Part shown: in pieces, positions 24,362 through 36,763 of the stretch | How the letters are laid out: every line of letters begins with the position of its first letter | Numbering within the stretch: position 1 is the stretch's first letter | NCBI RefSeq assembly: GCF_000182565.1 | Contig: NW_015971537.1 | Span: 585,961-649,960 of the forward strand | Reading direction: 5' to 3' | Length of the DNA: 64,000 nucleotides | Origin: Spizellomyces punctatus DAOM BR117 | Taxonomy: Eukaryota; Chytridiomycota; Chytridiomycetes; Spizellomycetales; Spizellomycetaceae | Notes under the pieces: generated by a model | Told to the model about the DNA's origin: nothing | Databases searched by the model: none | Seen by the model: only the letters and a program-made list of their open reading frames with translations | Program-made: the position numbers and the translations under genes

Positions 24362-27300
24362 ATGGCGTCCTCATCGGGATCGTCCTCGTCCACGTCGTCA
24401 TCAGCATCCCCTCCTCTCTCAGCACTCCCTCCTTCTCTACACCCACAACAACCACAACCACAACAGTATCCTACGATGCGTCCCCTCCCACCGTATCCGC
24501 CTCCTCCTCCTCCTCCTCACTATCCACAGGGTTACGCTCAGTATCGTCCTCATCCCCTCATGTCGACGCATCATTCTGCTCCCATCCCTCCACCACCGCC
24601 CCCACCCCACGCTCACCACCATCCGCACATGCACCCATACCCAATGCCCATCCTCCACGGACAATACCCGCCTCCTCCTCCAGTTCATCCACAACAACCA
24701 CAACAACCACAACAGCCGCAGCAGCACTATGTGCACTACCCACAAGGCTCGTCGATTCCACAACCGCGTCCCATACCCAGGCCGCCGCAGCCGCAATCCA
24801 GTAATCCCCCATCGCATCATCACCACCACCATCACCACCATCCACAACAACAACCGCCAGAACAGCAGCAAGCACCACAATCGCAACAAGGATCGCAGCA
24901 ACCCTCACAACAGGGACAATCGTGTGCGGCGGTGACTGGCGGCAGCAGCTGCTCTACTCAACAATCAGAACAACAGATTCATGCCCACGATGCTGCGCAC
25001 AAGACGAGGCAACCGCATCCCACGCCCGTCTCGCCCACATCCGCCAAACCTTCTCTCTTGGCCGACGCAAAGAGCCCCACACCGCTACAAGACAATGACG
25101 ACTCTGACCACATTTCCGGTGCCTCGTCATCCACTGCATTGACAACAACAACGCCGGCAACAACAACGTCCAGCGGTGTTCCCGATTTTGTCAAAAAGCT
25201 CTTTAGAATGCTCGAAGACACATCCTATGCCGACATTGTCTCGTGGGGTGTACATGGTGATACCTTTGTCGTCAAAGAACCTAATGAATTTGCCAAAAAT
25301 GTCTTGCCAAAGCATTTCAAGCACAATAACCCGGCGAGTTTTGTTCGGCAGTTGAACAAGTATGGCTTTCACAAGATAAAGAGTCAGGACGATGGGAGGC
25401 TTTATGGAGATCAGGTAAAAGAACGAGAGTTTTTTGAATGCTTGAAAAAAACAAGTGCATAAACTTTCACCCTCTTGTCTTTTAGGCTTGGGAATTTCAG
25501 CATCCAAATTTCCAGTACAACAAAAAGGAAATGCTTGAATCCATTCGTCGCAAAACGCCCGCCTCCAAACCAAAGACGGTTGCGACGACAGGCAATGGCC
25601 CGGCCTCTGGTGTGCAGGACGCCTTGACCACCGAGCTGCGCAAAGATACCAATGACTTGCAAACCCAAGTAGACAGTTTGACCAAATTGCAGTCTGACAT
25701 TGCATCGTATTTGCAAGGACTGAGCCGCAACTATCGCATGGTGGTCGAAGAGATTCTCAATTTCAGGAAAAACATGGTGGCCCAAGATCAGGTCATTCGC
25801 AACTTGGTGGATTACATTGTTGGAAAAGATTCTGCGAGTAAGTCTACACGGGAAACGATTGCAGCCGTGGTTTGTTTCAAGGTTTCTCACATTGGAACAT
25901 TATTTTAGACGAAAAGTTTCAGCTGCCCAACGCATCGCGGATGGGGCTGCCGTCAGCATCAGCAGAAGCGTCCACCGTGGCCGACGAGAGCTCACCTTTT
26001 ATTACACCGTTTGCCTTTACAAAGACGTCGATACCCTCGTCATCACCCCTGTCCCAGGCCTTTAATGGCCTGCAACCCGACCTCAACATGAACACCATCA
26101 TGAACCCGTCGGCACTGGATTTGCCAAAAGAGCAGGCCCAAAAACTATTGACAACGTATCAACAAGTCGCACGAGCGAGTTTCCACCAAATGAATGAAAT
26201 TAGCCGTCATGTCCGGGAGGCCTATGGCATGATGCAGACGCCGCCTCCTGGCTTGAGCCCCACGCCAACGGATAATGTGCCCATAGACGCTCGCTCTGGG
26301 GAAGGCTTTTTAAATGGAGATGGTGTCAGCGGACCCAACGTTAGTGGCAGTAGCAGCAGCAGCAGCAGCACGACGGCTGCAAGTAGTAGTACGAGTGCGG
26401 GTTTCTCGGCCAGCGCGGCATTTGCTTCCCAATTGAATTCTCAATTGATGCAAACCCAACAACAAGGCGGATTGACCGTGTTTACCGTGGGTGGATTTGC
26501 ACCTCGGCGGGACGATGGCGTGGACGAAGGAGACAGTTCGGGAACGGGAACGGGGGGATCCCCGCGGCCTCCCAACAGTATGCGCGTCACGAGGGCCACC
26601 TTTGTACCTCCTTGGTGAGTTTTTATCCTTTGCACATTTGTGCAAAACCATTAACTTTGTATCATATGCCAGGTCTGTTCCACCCAAAGTCCTCTTGGTA
26701 GAAGACGATGTGACCTGCCGCAAACTCTCGAGTAAATTATTGCAAGTCTTTGGGTGTTCGTTTGATGTTGCCGTGGATGGACTAGATGCTGTGGAGCGCA
26801 TGAACGTGGGCAACAAGTATGATATTGTTCTCATGGTATGTATCTTATCTGTATCGTGTCGTCGTCCGTCATTGTCGTAGTGATTTTTATCAATGTTAGG
26901 ACATTGTCATGCCAAATTTGGATGGAGTAACCGCCACAAACCGTATCCGACAATTTGATCAACTGACGCCCATCATCTCCATGACGTCCAATACAACCGA
27001 AAATGATTGTATGACGTACCTTGCGAATGGGATGAACGATATTTTGGCCAAACCCTTTAACAAGCATAGCATGTTATCCATGATTGAGAGGTATGTTTAG
27101 GCTGCATGTGACAACATGATGTACAAAGCTCAAACGAAAATGTACACACTATGTAGATACTGCAACCACCTCGTTGGCCAACGCGCCGCCGCCCTCGGCA
27201 TCCCCCCCGCCATCGCCCAACGCCGCCTCCTCCAACCCGAACCCAGCCGCATTGAAGAAGTTGCAGAAGACGAACCCATGGACCTCAAAGACCCCCTCTT

Positions 27301-27571
27301 TTCTGAATCCAACTTTACCGACATGCTCAACATGCCCATGGGCGAACTAGGTGGCCTCGGCATCCAACCCTTTCAATACCTATCCCCATTGGATCTCGAC
27401 TCTTTTGATGGGTTGAATGCCCCTGCGAGTGATTCAGAGAGTTCGCTGAGTGGATCTCCAATGGAGAGAGCCGAGATGGAGGAATTGGGGTACGAGTTTT
27501 CGGGACGGAAACGAGAGGCTTGTGAGTTGGGGTTGGCGATTGGGATGGGAGTGAAGCGACGGAGGGCCTGA
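24362..27571 (+). CDS. SKN7: SKN7-type HSF-domain response regulator
   Basis: A 6-exon model encodes 959 aa. Exons: 24362-25414, 25486-25837, 25909-26614, 26673-26835, 26900-27090, 27157-27571. Residues 1-270 are low-complexity Pro/Gln/His/Ser. About 273-385 is an HSF-type DNA-binding domain (VPDFVKKLFRMLED, NPASFVRQLNKYGFHK). A coiled-coil follows near 400-455. A Ser-rich linker leads to a receiver domain at about 706-820, with acidic pair VEDD, phospho-acceptor Asp in DIVMPNLDG (about D759), Thr/Ser in ISMTS and Lys in LAKPF. This is the Skn7/Prr1 architecture: a nuclear transcription factor acting below histidine kinases in osmotic, oxidative and cell-wall stress. It is longer than yeast Skn7 because of the N-terminal tract and a 140-aa tail ending in the basic GMGVKRRRA. 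Confidence 0.95.
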
Positions 27572-28372
27572 GCTGTTTGATTGTTTTTGTTTTTGTGTGT
27601 TGTTTTGTTGAGGGGATACCAATGTTTTATCTTTTTGTTTGTTTGTGGTTTTCTTTTTTGTTTTTGTTCTTGTGGGGGATACGGGGGCGGAAAACTTGAA
27701 AACAATGAGAAAAGAAGAAAAAAAAAAGACGAGGAGGAGGGTTTTTGGATATCGGGGTGGTGTGTTTTCGAATTCTTACTGTAAATGATTTTATCTTTAT
27801 GTTTTTTTTTTTTTGTGTGTGTGTGTGTGTGTGTGTGTGCTGTTGTTTTGTCGAGTGTTGATTTGTTCTTTTTAAAAGAATAAAAAAAAAACGATATGGA
27901 TTTCTTTAATTGTTTTTCTCCATTCTTCTTTCTGCTTTTTGCCGAACTTTTTTAAACCCATTGAGGGAGTTGTAAATGAAAATTGAATCCGTTGTCCTGT
28001 GTTCTACTCATTCGATGTATTCCAGCAAAATGGGATGCTCAACCGGATGATATATGCTCTCATTACTGCCATCAATAATACGGATTTGTCTTGTCTACAG
28101 TATACTTATAAGTGGGATTTTCGTGAGGGGTTCTAAAGTGTAGGGTATCGATTCCGTTTTGATATTTTATGCGTTCATGAGAGGTTGTGCCTTCCATTGT
28201 CCACGCAGAATATTACATACCATGCATTGCATACAGTAAAAAGTTGGGTATATAAAGTGTATAGTATGTATTTTACTGCAATCGTATTACAGATAAAAAA
28301 AAAAAAATCTCGCCATACACTCAACTTTGCATTCCTCACAAACCACCACACCATTCAACACCAATCAAAAAC
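27572..28372. other. 3' regions of SKN7 and the WW gene
   Basis: Convergent intergenic DNA of about 800 bp. It contains T-rich and GT-rich tracts, including (GT)n at about 27817-27839, and A-rich poly(A)-signal-like sequence ('aataaaaaaaaa' near 27880). No gene is seen. Confidence 0.5.
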
Positions 28373-28953
28373 TCATTTAAAAAACCCTCCTTTAAACTTT
28401 CCAAACTTGCCGCCCTTCCATTTTCCTCCCCACTTACCACCCCACTTGGGTCCCTTGAACCCCTTGAATCCCTTCCTCTTCCACTTTTTATCATGTCCAA
28501 ACCCATGATGCGGACGCAACATACCCGACAAGGCATACATACCCGCCGCACCACCCAACGCACCAGCCGCCATACCCATCCCACTAGAACCATGGTGTGT
28601 CGACATGCCGGGTATCCCCATTGGCATTCCCATTGGCTTGGCTTGTTGGTACTGTGGTGCATATTGTTGTTGTTGGTGTTGTTGTTGGGGAATGTATGTA
28701 CTTGGTTGTGGTGTGTATTGGGGTGGAGGTGTGTGGTGGGGTGCTGGGTAGGAAGGGGGGTAGTAGGATGGTGGATGGTTTGTGCGGGGGTCGGTCCAGG
28801 TTGTTGTTTGGGTTGTCGTGTCTAGTCGAGATGACATGAGTGATGGGGAATAGGGTGGCGGAAATTCTATTATAACTCACCGACGAAAAAGTAGCGTTGG
28901 TAGTTTGGATCCCATTGGGTTATCCAGCCTGGTGGGAGTGGACGAGAATCCAT
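28373..28953 (-). CDS. WW-domain protein with Lys/Gly/Phe-rich tail
   Basis: Two exons (28953-28881 and 28821-28373) encode 173 aa. The intron splits the WW domain, and joining restores PPGWITQWDPNYQRYFFVD through TTWTDPR, with the two signature Trp residues at about 10 and 33 and the final Pro. A Pro/Tyr/Gln-rich middle follows (PPPQYTPQPSTY), then a Met/Gly-rich short segment and a basic tail of repeated KGFKG, KWGGKWGGKW and FGKFKGG. The build resembles fungal Wwm1-like small WW proteins, which bind Pro-rich partners including metacaspase in yeast. That functional transfer is inference. It is divergent to the BET1-like gene, with 211 bp between starts. Confidence 0.85.
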
Positions 28954-29164
28954 TATTGAATCTATTTACTGTTCAAGAAACTTTTGGTGGAAGAGGATTG
29001 CCAAGATGCAAAAGACAAACGGCGAGCGTGTTTGGACACCCCGCCCGTGTTTACCACCTTGCGAGGCTGAGTTTTCAACACGTGACAAGTCAATGACACA
29101 CGCACAAGCGCGTTGGGTTTTCAACAGAAACTCTCACATCTGCATTTGTCTATCGCACGCAAAC

Positions 29165-29694
29165 ATGTCGAATAGGTAAAAACCGCAAAATGTCGATTCC
29201 ACAAACCAATACCACTCACCTTTTTCATAGATACGACCCAACAGACCGCCTCCTAGACCAAAACGATGAATCCCTATCCAATCTCACCTCAAAAGTCTCG
29301 ACACTCAAACACGTATGTCCCTTTTCTCATTCTCACACATGCAAGATTATAAACCATTGCGAGTAGATTTCAATGGACATTTACGATGGAGTCCAAGAGG
29401 ACCACCGGTAACGTACTCGTCATCCCATTTCATTAACGCAGTGGTATTCATACTTGTATGTGTAGACGATTAGATGACATTGTAAGTACCCAAACTGTTG
29501 AAACATTACGAAATGGACGATACTCATGAACCACCTAGTCAACGACATTCACATCAGCGCGGACAGAGGTGATGGCATCTGCTCGACGGCTGCATACGAC
29601 CTTGACGGTGCGGTATGGGCGGAATGCTTGGAAGATTGTTGGGTGTTTGGTAGGGGTTGTGGTTGTTTGGCTTGTATGGAGACGGTGGAGTTGA
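29165..29694 (+). CDS. BET1-like (Qc-type) ER-Golgi SNARE
   Basis: Five small exons (29165-29175, 29231-29312, 29367-29407, 29466-29481, 29539-29694) encode 101 aa. The protein begins MSNRYDPTDRLLDQNDE and carries a SNARE helix (LSNLTSKVSTLKHISMDIYD, then VQEDHRRLDDISTTF). It ends with a single membrane anchor (VGCLVGVVVVWLVW) and a 3-residue lumenal tail. Length and layout match the BET1/SFT1 family, which acts in ER-Golgi or intra-Golgi fusion. The layer-zero position appears to be Asp rather than Gln in my alignment (VQED), which needs a proper alignment. The 11- and 16-bp exons make this gene easy to miss. Confidence 0.85.
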
Positions 29695-29800
29695 CGAGTT
29701 GTATTGCACAAGTTGTCTGGTATGCTACTACATCCGACATGACACACACAACATATAATGTATATAGCCAAAAAAAAAAAAAACGAAAAAGAAACTTTTG

Positions 29801-32800
29801 TTAAAATGCTACTTCGTCTTCACCTGCAATCGGCATGGCAACCCGTTTTGCATCCCGTTTTCGATGGACTTGGCCTATGATGGATTGGAATAATGCGTGG
29901 GGGATGAGAGTCTCGATTGTGTCGGGTGGTAAAGTCGTTAATGTCGTAAACTAAGTCATGTTTCAAAAAACGTGGTGTAAACATGAGATTGAATATGAAT
30001 AAAAACAATAAAGGGAAACGTACTCGCTTAAGAACAAGAAACGCGGATTCTAAATGTTTTGTTTGCAGTTCTTTATCCGTCATTCGATTGACTAACCGCA
30101 TCAACATCGTAGAAGCCACCTAAAAACACATACCATCAAAAAAGCATCCCAACACCAATACAAACACCACCAAAAAAACGTACCTTACAAAACTCCTTTT
30201 CCCCCTCAGTCCCCCTCAAAAGCACCGCCCAAGCCTCCGCAAGACAATGCCCATTATTCTCCAACCCATCAATAAACGCATTGTAAGCTCCACTCTCATC
30301 AAATGCCACATGCCATAATTGGGTTGTGTAGAGGTAGGGGAGGAGGTTCCAGAGTCCTGCATCGGACGTTCCGGTCGTGATACCCAGTGCGCTTGTGATG
30401 CGTGTGTCGATGCGGGTTGTGAGGCCTATATCGTTTGCGAGGGTGTCCACGGCCTTTTAAAATACAGTGCTTTGTTAGTATTGTTATTTGCATTAGGGGG
30501 TCAACGATATGTCGTGTAGTTTTTCTTACCCTGAAGGGCCGCACACCTGCGATATTGGGCGCGTAATGCCGATGCGCCGTCTCAATGCACGCAAAAAGAT
30601 GACTACATTTTTCCGACAAGACTTTTTGGACGGCTTCAGAGAGGAGGTGTCGGAATGTGAGGATAAAGCCCAGCGTAATTGTTTTAGAGGTATGGTCCTT
30701 GATATCTTTGTAAATTTTTATAAACAACATGTTAGATTACATGCCGAAAAATCAAATGACTCGTCAATAATACTTACTTTTAAACTTTTTCAAAATCTCT
30801 AAACACCTCGTTTCATCCGTCCATGATGCCTTGAGTCTCTCCAATACATCTTGATGTTGCAACAACATATCCTACATAGGCATAAAGAACATCCAATTAA
30901 AACAACGCCCTAGAAAAAACACTCTAACTAAAACCAGAAACAAAAAAAAAGTAACATTACCCTGGTCGCATTCACTAACCCCCCAATCATCCGCACAAAC
31001 TGCTCATCCATAAACCGTGCACCGTGTGGACCCACCAATTCGCACAATGCCGAGAGTTCTTACAAAGAAAAAAGAATTAAAAAAGTTGGGGACACAAATA
31101 GATATAAATATCAATAAGAAAAATGTTACCATTGATATCGGTAAATGTTTCGGCTTGCAGGGATAAATGCCCACGACTTAGAAACGCACGACGGTTGGGT
31201 GAATAACATATTGTTCCTGTCGTTGCGCGTGAGCCAATTAGTTCCGAGTACCTTATCAAAAAACAACAAAAAGAAATTAATATAAAATAAAACAAGGCTT
31301 TGAGTTAAAGCAGAGGTTGTTTGTTTACCATGCCATGTAAATAACCAAAAAAGGCTGGTTGGTCCCAATGGGTGGTGGCTTCGATTTAGGTTTTTTGATC
31401 GGTTGACTGGCGGGGTAGACCATTTGATCTGTTTGTGCATCCGCATAATCCCTCGCCCTACGATTTTATAAAGTTTAGTCCGCAAAACGGCATAGTGCTT
31501 ATTTGAGGGGGACCTTACGCTGTATAGTTAACAGCTTCCAATAACACCTCTCGAATTGCCAATGTACAGCTCATTGGAACTACAAAAAACCCCCAAAACA
31601 TATTAGCACCAACACACCCGTACACGCAACAAAAGCAGTTGAACTATACCTAGGTTATCCATAAACCGAACGGCAGAGAGGTACCCCCTCACTTCATTCA
31701 AAAACACAGAAGGCCGCTTTACGTCATACGATAATCCTTCATCTGTCGGATGACTCCCTCCTAGTCCAGCGAAACCGGATGGACTCGGCGTATCGGGTGT
31801 TTTATAAATAGATGAAGTAAGATGTCTAAAGCACCATCATGAGCTCCAAATAACAAAAAAAAAAAAATAACGTATGTAACATACGATTGGAACCGCTCCG
31901 CGAGCGTCTCGAGAAAGAACTCAATAGGATGAAATTCAGAGTCGTATACAATGGTCGTGATGGGGTTAGAAAGTGCAAACAGTAGATTTCGCAAGAGTTG
32001 TTTCTGTCGTTCCAGACTAGAAATGAAATTACCAAATCAATCACCCCCATCAAAAAACAAAGGATATAAATAAACTCCATACCTCCTGGCTCCTGGATCC
32101 ACACCACTCAAAACACTCTCCCACCCAGGTTTCGCAACAACTTTTTCCGCAGCCTGTTTCTTTTTCTTTTTCCTATCCCCCTTTTGTGAGACGGCTTCTT
32201 GTGTCAGTGTTTGATTCGTGTAGGTGATCATGTGTAAGGCGATATCGTGGGCAAGGCTTCCGGCATATTGACCAAGAATGGAATAAACTTCGGTTGCAAA
32301 GAGGACGGAATGGATTGTTAGGTGTTTAGCCTGTTTTGTTTGGAATATATATGAGTGGAAAAGATACCAAAAAAAATACGGGAAACGAACTTTAAGTACC
32401 TCGGCAGGCCACGATGGACTGATATTGGACAAGAATTCCTCAGCGAGGGACCCCAATGCCCCTGTATATCGTACCCATTCCGGAAAACCATCCATACATT
32501 CCTTCAAATGCTCGTGTAGAGCGTTTTGGTAAAAGCATAATTCACGTAGACTTGAATGCTGCTCAATGCAATCATCAAAATTGTCCAACCACCTACGGAA
32601 ATGCCAAGGACGTTTAATATAGTTCTGCCGCCATACCACAAACGTTCAAGGTAATCCAGTGCTTAGCACACATGTAATACACTACATACCGTGATCGTTC
32701 ACAGAGATCCGTCATGAGCCATGTAATGTCTGAAATATTGGCGACACCCCCCGCAGAAGGTAATGCCGCGCATACTTGGAAACGAAGCCAGTTGAGTCGT

Positions 32801-35082
32801 AATGCCTAAATCAAAAGCACACACATCAAAACCCAACAATAACAAAAAACCAATCTGAAAATTATGAGCAAACAAATGGGGTTAATAGTTTACCTCTAAC
32901 CCACCACCATCAATCAACTCCCCCATCTCATCCGTCGTAAACATTGTAATCAACCGATGTATTTCCTTTAACAGTATCCCCATGTTCTCCACCTCGAGAT
33001 CAGGTCCCAAGGCATTATCAATGAGTTGTAACAGATTTGGAGCGTAAAATTGAGCGATTTGGCTGGCAAAATGGTCTCGGATGACTAGAACAATGTTAGA
33101 AATATTTCCTTTAGCACTCAAACCAAACGAAAATAAACAATGGAAAAAAAAAACAAACTGTGGATGTAAAACATACCATCAACATTTTTGCGTAAACTTT
33201 TAGCCAAATCCTTGATAAGCCAAATCAACTCTACGACACCAACATCCAACAACCGAACATCCTTTTTCCCTTTTCGTTTCCCCATAGCATCCATATCAAG
33301 ATGATAAAAGTACCATAAAATCTCATCTCGCGCGAATCCCATGGCGCTTGCCACCATCTGCTCCAAAAACACATATTTTAAGAAACATAAATATCAATAT
33401 CATACATATTGAGACCTTACCGGGAATTTACTACAAAGAATCCGACGCTCCCCGCATAGACATAGCATTTGTTTGATTTGGTGTCGGAGGTAGTCTCGTC
33501 GTTCTTTATGAAATATCGGGGCGGTTGTTGCCGTTACGGTGAGCGTATCACTAAAGTACACACACATTTCAACAAAAATTTTAAATAATTTGAAAAGTAG
33601 GTTATACCTAACAACCCCCTTCATATTCGCCAACTTTTTGTATGCTTTGGAAGAGTGCTCATATTCGCCTATAATATTCAACATCTATTTCAAAGTGTCA
33701 GCTGACTTGTTTCATCCATGGCACGGTAGTCATCACTGTCGTAAATGTTTTTTTTTTTACCTCGTTCCGAACCAAGGGCATTGCATATCCATAGCTTAAC
33801 CCCTGCTTTAACAACTCGATACAGGCGGGTTGTTTCCCAACTTCGGATGGACACACCAAAAATCCAATCACCAGAATATTGAATTGGCGATTCATGACGG
33901 TCAATCCTCTCAAATGCTACCACAACCCCAAAAAATAAAAATAAGAAAACAATAAACAAACAGGACAAACACATAAAACATTACAAAACTATGTAGTATC
34001 TAACCTTTTCATCAGGCTCGGGCGCCTTAATCCCACTCATCTCAGGCGTCAAACTCAAAATCGCCATTTTCCGAAAATTATCGGCAGTCATACACAACCT
34101 TTGATCCAAGTCCGGTTTCATCTCCAATAGCAAGGATATAATCTTTGGTGCGAGTGTTGTGCAATTGTCTTGGATGACTGGTAGTGGTTTCTCATACGTT
34201 AATAGGAATTTCGAAAGTCTATAAAAAAAAAAATCAATAACAGTTTTTGACCTTTTGCTAGTTGTAAAACAGACTCACCTATTGAAATTCCGCTCTGGTT
34301 CTCCAAAATCCACCAACCACGCCTTACAATACCCAGCAGCAATCAATTTCCGCTCAGGTCCCAAGGACGCCAACATGTAAATAACCGATACATGATCCAC
34401 AAGTAAATCCAAAAATAAATTGACGAGATCGGGGTTGATATCAGACTACAAAAAAAAAATAACAACCTCCTCAAAATCAACAACGCTACTTTATTTTCTT
34501 TACGCACGATATAATGTTGTTTGTTACGAATACTTACACTGAAATTCACAAGATTAATCGAATCTTGCAAAATAACCAAACTAATCTCGACGAAATCCAT
34601 AGCGGCGACGAGGAGGGTGTAGTACGGCCGAAGTTCATCCAATACTTGTACATGAACATCACGAAACGCCTGAGCCCTCGAATCCTACACACATAATAAA
34701 AAAAAGCAACCATTAGGAACAAAAAAATAAAAAAATAAATGTACATGTATATACAAAAAAAAATTCAAGATACCTTGGTCAATTCTGCCAACTCTGGAAA
34801 CTTTTTCATCATCTTCTTCCAAACCTCTCCCAAATTCGGATCGTTGAGACATTTTATTTTTTCAAGTGCTGGGCGGGAGGGGGATACGGGTGTGAGAGAG
34901 GCACCGTTATAAGTGTACGATACGTCTGGGGAGCCGCCTTTGGAGAGGATATCGGTCGGTGATGTGAGGGGTGTCGAGACGTCAGAGGCGATGGCATGTT
35001 TGGCGCAGTAGAGAGCTGTCAGGAGCCCGCGGGCGTGGGAGTGGAGAGAGAGAAGATGGTCGGCCCACTTGTTCATGTCCAT
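29801..35082 (-). CDS. NCKAP1: NCKAP1/HEM (NAP1) subunit of the SCAR/WAVE complex
   Basis: About 23 exons run from ATG 35082 to a TAA at 29801-29803. Approximate coding blocks: 35082-34774, 34686-34540, 34447-34290, 34219-34003, 33913-33763, 33685-33610, 33552-33421, 33360-33178, 33085-32895, 32805-32691, 32594-32402, 32332-32084, 32017-31883, 31826-31653, 31578-31516, 31457-31327, 31253-31130, 31061-30962, 30873-30781, 30689-30527, 30453-30183, 30120-30024, 29951-29801. Family landmarks occur in order: MGFARDEILWYFYHLD, VVELIWLIKDL, then LCEFVGPHGARFM and TLGFILTFRHLLSEA. These align with human NCKAP1 FARDEIIW, LGPYGMKF and VILSFRSLAQEA. The protein scaffolds WAVE with CYFIP and drives Arp2/3 actin branching for amoeboid movement. 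It is all helical without membrane segments. Individual splice sites were not all verified. Confidence 0.9.
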
Positions 35083-35437
35083 AGTGTCCGCAACCTACCA
35101 ATAGTTGAAAAGATAGCAAGTATCCTCGCAGCGTTGAGCAAACTGTTGAGCGTGTCGCTGATTACGCGACCTATTATTCAAGCATCCACCGGGACACGTG
35201 GCTGGCCTCAAAGCTTAAACAACTCATGACTTTTTCTCAGTAAACCAGGTGGACCTTTCAGAGGAGGACACACACAAGAACGCACTGCACACACTTTTGT
35301 GATGACTCAAAAAGATATATTCAAGAAGCGAACGGGATATGAAGGTAGGGCAAATTGCACCCAAAATATACAAGTAATTATGGTAATAAAAAACGTCACT
35401 CAAAAAGCTATATACAGAAAACCACGACCAGGTCCCA

Positions 35438-36763
35438 CTATCGGTACCTCATCACAATCCGTGGCTTGTCTCGTGGCGATCCACAACACACGGACTGGCG
35501 AAGTAACGCAGCGGCGTTCGACTGAAAGTCAGTTCCCTCAAACTCGCCGTCCTCTGCCAAGACAAACGGGTCTTGGACAATCTCCGCCGCAGTGATGCGA
35601 CGAGACGGCTCTACTTCAAACATCTTAATGAGAAGCTCGGCTGCGTACGTTACGACCGGACACCATGGATCTTCGTATCCAATCCGTTGGGTGTCGAGAT
35701 GGTCCTGAATTTTGCGGGTAATGAACGAAGTGGTGGAAGAGCGAACGAGTTTCGAGCCGAGGTAGCTCAAGGAGCAGTCTGTGAGGTAGGGTTCCAGCCA
35801 CTGCCCCATTATGACACCAGCGGAATATATGTCGGGTGCGGTACTTGTCGCCGTTCCAGCGTACATTTCGGGTGCAATGTAGCCGGGAGTACCTCTTCCA
35901 ATTGGATGAACATGGGCGGGATCACAGAAGCGAGCAAGACCCCAGTCAATGATGACCAGGTCATCGTTCTCATCCAGCATTAAATTGGATATTGAGAGGT
36001 CTAGGTGAGCTAGACCGATTGCATGCGCTGCTTGAAGTCCGGTCGCGAGCTGTTTGACATACTTTGCCACTTTGACAAGATCAAGCTTGTTACAGTCAAA
36101 GCGCTTCAATTCGGGGAAAACGAGTACACGTTCGCCGGTAACGGGGTCTTCAAAGGTATCCCGTAATCGCAGCACGTGGGGAAGGTTAGCTTCATTTATC
36201 TTTCGAAGGATTGCAAGCTCGTGTTCCGCAGTCTCGGGACTGTTGAGACGCTTCAGGACGACGGGCTTGTTCCCATCCTGGGTATCATATGCATGCTCAA
36301 TGGAAGACAACTCAGTGTTGACCTTTTCAAAAGAAGAGTTGACAGTGTATCTGGATCCAGCTTTTGGTTTTTGTCCTTCTTGCTGAATTTTAAGTTCCAG
36401 TTGAATAGCTCTCGAAAGCGCTTGCCATGTTGCTACAGCGGCGGGCGATTCTGAACGACGAAAGGCTGTGCAACTTTCAAAAGAGCGGGAGGACTCGACA
36501 CGAAGCATGACGGTGGGTATTGTGGAAAGGGAAGCGTGCTTGCGAGCGGTGGTTGGGGAGGCGTTGGAAGAACAAGTGCGTGCTTTCTTCAAGGAACTAG
36601 TGGACGATGCGCGTTCAGATTTCAGTGATATGCCGGCAGAGGAACAACACCGACGATCAGTTCGACGGGAAGGTAACGATGATTGTGAGTGGGATCGGAC
36701 GTGGGAGAGGGGCTCAGCGGGAAGTGCAACCAGGACAGAGTCGAATGAACAACTACGAGACAT
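35438..36763 (-). CDS. Protein kinase with CK2-like DWG motif
   Basis: A single exon encodes 441 aa. Residues 1-140 are Ser/Arg-rich and disordered. The kinase domain follows: Lys in PVVLKRL, alpha-C Glu in AEHELAILRK, catalytic loop HLDLSISNLML (Asp and Asn kept, HRD Arg replaced by Leu), metal-binding DWG in IDWGLARF, and activation segment GTPGYIAPEMY. DWG instead of DFG is known in CK2, but the GTPGYIAPE segment is of the general Ser/Thr type. No glycine-rich loop is obvious. An active Ser/Thr kinase is likely; its pathway is unknown. The lack of introns contrasts with most neighbours. Confidence 0.85.
   Translation of the reverse strand: MSRSCSFDSVLVALPAEPLSHVRSHSQSSLPSRRTDRRCCSSAGISLKSERASSTSSLKKARTCSSNASPTTARKHASLSTIPTVMLRVESSRSFESCTAFRRSESPAAVATWQALSRAIQLELKIQQEGQKPKAGSRYTVNSSFEKVNTELSSIEHAYDTQDGNKPVVLKRLNSPETAEHELAILRKINEANLPHVLRLRDTFEDPVTGERVLVFPELKRFDCNKLDLVKVAKYVKQLATGLQAAHAIGLAHLDLSISNLMLDENDDLVIIDWGLARFCDPAHVHPIGRGTPGYIAPEMYAGTATSTAPDIYSAGVIMGQWLEPYLTDCSLSYLGSKLVRSSTTSFITRKIQDHLDTQRIGYEDPWCPVVTYAAELLIKMFEVEPSRRITAAEIVQDPFVLAEDGEFEGTDFQSNAAALLRQSVCCGSPRDKPRIVMRYR

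Noticed and set aside
24437-24908. Antisense frames of 116-154 aa over SKN7 exon 1
   Set aside because: Shadow of the Pro/Gln/His low-complexity coding strand; no independent signals.
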